Shown: one piece after another, positions 13,227 to 14,692 of the stretch | Layout: the number at the start of each line of letters is the position of its first letter | Numbering within the stretch: the stretch's first letter is position 1 | Source of the DNA: Verrucomicrobiota bacterium | Lineage (GTDB): Bacteria; Verrucomicrobiota; Verrucomicrobiia; Opitutales; Opitutaceae | DNA length: 14,692 nucleotides | Direction: 5' to 3' | NCBI GenBank assembly: GCA_023386835.1 | Contig: JAEWIY010000077.1 | Coordinates: 1-14,692 of the forward strand | Position numbers and translations under genes: made by a program | Notes under the pieces: generated by a model | Database searches by the model: none | Seen by the model: only the letters and a program-made list of their open reading frames with translations | What the model was told of the DNA's origin: nothing

Positions 13227-14692
13227 TCAATCCGCCCACGCCTGGCCCTCGGGCGTGCGGCGCCAGGCATAGTAGGCATCCAGCACTTCGAGCGCCGCGG
13301 CGCTGGGCACCGGGCCCGGCTGCGCGGTGTTCTTGAAGTACATCACCTTCCGGTCGGTGTGCGAGTAGCGCGGCCAGTGCGGTACTCCGGGACCGTTGGG
13401 ATCGCCGCGCTTGGCGAAATTTGTCCAGTACGTCGCCACAGTCTCCGAAATCGCCCAGTCGCCCTCGGTCAGATTGGCGTCGTTGCGATCCAGGGTCTGG
13501 AAAACGTACGGCACATCCACGCCATGCGGCATGCCGTGGTCGGCCGCCTCCGAGTCGGCGGGCCGCTCGGGATGCTGGTCGAAGTAGTAATAGAAGACGC
13601 GGGACCGCCCCGTGCGTGACTGGAGCGTCGCCCACGCCCACGTGTGCCAGCCGAAGGCGGCATCGCGCATCAGGTCGCGCGCGGTCTTGGGCACGCGGTC
13701 ACCCGTGGCTGGATACGCCGCCAGCAGGGCGTCCGCGTGCGGACCGTAGCGTTTGCGGGTGTTGGCGATGTATTCCTCCGGCGTCCGCTCGCGCGCGAAG
13801 CTCAGGCCCTCGTCGGAGTTGTAGCCCACGAGGATGTCGACGTCGTTGTAGCGGCCGGCCTCATACAACCGATGCTGGTCGTCCGGAATGACCCAGCCGT
13901 CGACGATCGGCCAGGCCGCGCCGCTGCCCCACCCGGCCGGCAACCGCTCCGGCGGCAACTGGCGCAGTTCCGCGATCGAGCTCACGCCGGCCCGCTGCAC
14001 GTACGCCAGCCCGGACGCCTCCGCTTGGGCGAGCGTGCGCATGTTCTCACCCGGATACGTGGTCGGGCGCGTGGGACCGAAGGATCCGCCGCTCTGCGAG
14101 ATCGCGCCGCGGAACAACCCCTTCGCCTCGGGCGAAGCGCAAAGCATGCTGACGGAAATGCCGCCGGCCGATTCGCCAAAGATCGTCACGCGGTCGGGAT
14201 CGCCGCCAAACGCGGCAATGTTGTCGCGCACCCACCGCAGCCCGGCGATCTGGTCGAGCAGACCGTAGTTGCCGGAAACACGCTGCGGCGACTCGGCGCT
14301 CAGCTCCGGGTGCGCCAGAAAGCCGATCGAGCCCACCCGGTAGTTGATCGAGACCAGCACGACGCCCTTGCGCGCCAGGTGTTCGCCGTTGTGCACCGGC
14401 GTGGAGGTCGAGCCGAAGGAGAAACCGCCGCCGTAAATCCAGACCAGCACCGGCAGCTTCTCCTCGGGCGACTTCGCCGGCGTCCAGACGTTCACGTACA
14501 GGCAATCCTCACTCACGCCCTGGCCACCGTCTCCCTGGTACGGATCCGGACCGAATTTGTCCGCGCGGCGAACGCCGTCCCACTTCTCCGCGGGCGCCGG
14601 CGGACGCCAACGCAGCTCACCGACCGGTGGCGCGGCAAACGGGATCCCGCGGTACACGACGAGATCCTTCTCGGCCACTCCCTGGACGAGCC
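13227..14692 (-). CDS. Type-B carboxylesterase (partial, 5' end beyond the window)
   Basis: At least 488 residues are present; the reading frame stays open to the right edge, so the true start and any signal peptide lie outside. The visible N-terminus (L-V-Q-G-V-A-E-K) leads into V-Y-R-G-I-P-F-A-A-P-P-V-G-E-L-R-W, the standard opening of COesterase/para-nitrobenzyl-esterase proteins, so only a short N-terminal piece is missing. An internal GTG at 14678 is unlikely to be the start. Numbering from that GTG, the motifs are S-E-D-C-L-Y-V-N-V-W (56-65), the oxyanion hole G-G-G-F (83-86), the nucleophile Ser170 in F-G-E-S-A-G-G, Glu290 in N-S-D-E-G, and His385 in H-G-V-D-V-P-Y-V-F. All triad residues are present. 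It hydrolyses carboxylic esters, substrate unknown. It converges on the GH3 gene across a hairpin, so it is transcribed separately. Confidence 0.93.
   Translation of the reverse strand, partial: LVQGVAEKDLVVYRGIPFAAPPVGELRWRPPAPAEKWDGVRRADKFGPDPYQGDGGQGVSEDCLYVNVWTPAKSPEEKLPVLVWIYGGGFSFGSTSTPVHNGEHLARKGVVLVSINYRVGSIGFLAHPELSAESPQRVSGNYGLLDQIAGLRWVRDNIAAFGGDPDRVTIFGESAGGISVSMLCASPEAKGLFRGAISQSGGSFGPTRPTTYPGENMRTLAQAEASGLAYVQRAGVSSIAELRQLPPERLPAGWGSGAAWPIVDGWVIPDDQHRLYEAGRYNDVDILVGYNSDEGLSFARERTPEEYIANTRKRYGPHADALLAAYPATGDRVPKTARDLMRDAAFGWHTWAWATLQSRTGRSRVFYYYFDQHPERPADSEAADHGMPHGVDVPYVFQTLDRNDANLTEGDWAISETVATYWTNFAKRGDPNGPGVPHWPRYSHTDRKVMYFKNTAQPGPVPSAAALEVLDAYYAWRRTPEGQAWAD

Noticed and set aside
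1..14692. Mobile element, CRISPR array, toxin-antitoxin or phage-defence system
   Set aside because: No transposase, integrase, regularly spaced repeats, small gene pairs or defence domains were seen; all large genes belong to regulator, efflux or hydrolase families.

Overview
The window looks like chromosomal DNA from a GC-rich, Gram-negative heterotroph. The best guess is a verrucomicrobium of the Opitutaceae type. This rests on the high GC content with strong GC3 bias, a LacI-type regulator with a P-D-P-x-I-A-A-L hinge, an RND tripartite pump, and a DUF1593 protein beside exported carbohydrate-active enzymes. The assignment is an inference from gene content; there is no rRNA or other marker gene here. 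I see no tRNA, CRISPR array, insertion sequence, integrase or phage gene.

Left part (1-6868, all on +): a LacI/GalR-family regulator (53-1150) is followed by a 215-bp leader. That leader holds a plausible promoter and two inverted repeats that share one arm and cover the ribosome binding site. Next comes a tightly coupled three-gene RND efflux operon: lipoprotein adaptor (1366-2415), inner-membrane pump (2412-5507) and TolC-like outer-membrane channel (5504-6868). The two junctions are 4-base ATGA overlaps, so the three proteins are probably made together as one envelope-spanning exporter.

Middle and right part (6929-14692): a group of hydrolases that look exported. A DUF1593 nucleoside-hydrolase-like protein lies on the minus strand (6929-8371). 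Diverging from it are three + strand genes with signal peptides: an alpha/beta hydrolase (8587-9387), a CE1/enterochelin-esterase-like esterase with an N-terminal beta-sandwich (9408-10532), and a GH3 beta-xylosidase/beta-glucosidase-type enzyme with an inserted PA14 domain (10596-13178). A strong 10-bp hairpin (13189-13215) separates the GH3 gene from a convergent type-B carboxylesterase, whose 5' end runs off the right edge. The simplest reading is deacylation and side-chain trimming of plant hemicellulose-like material outside the cytoplasm, with GH3 releasing terminal sugars.

I do not see a clearly new multi-gene system. The items most worth a second look are the leader of the efflux operon with its mutually exclusive pairings, the 28-bp palindrome abutting the regulator start, the unresolved start of the DUF1593 gene, and the GH3/esterase/DUF1593 grouping. 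Long antisense ORFs throughout the window are explained by GC-rich coding on the opposite strand.
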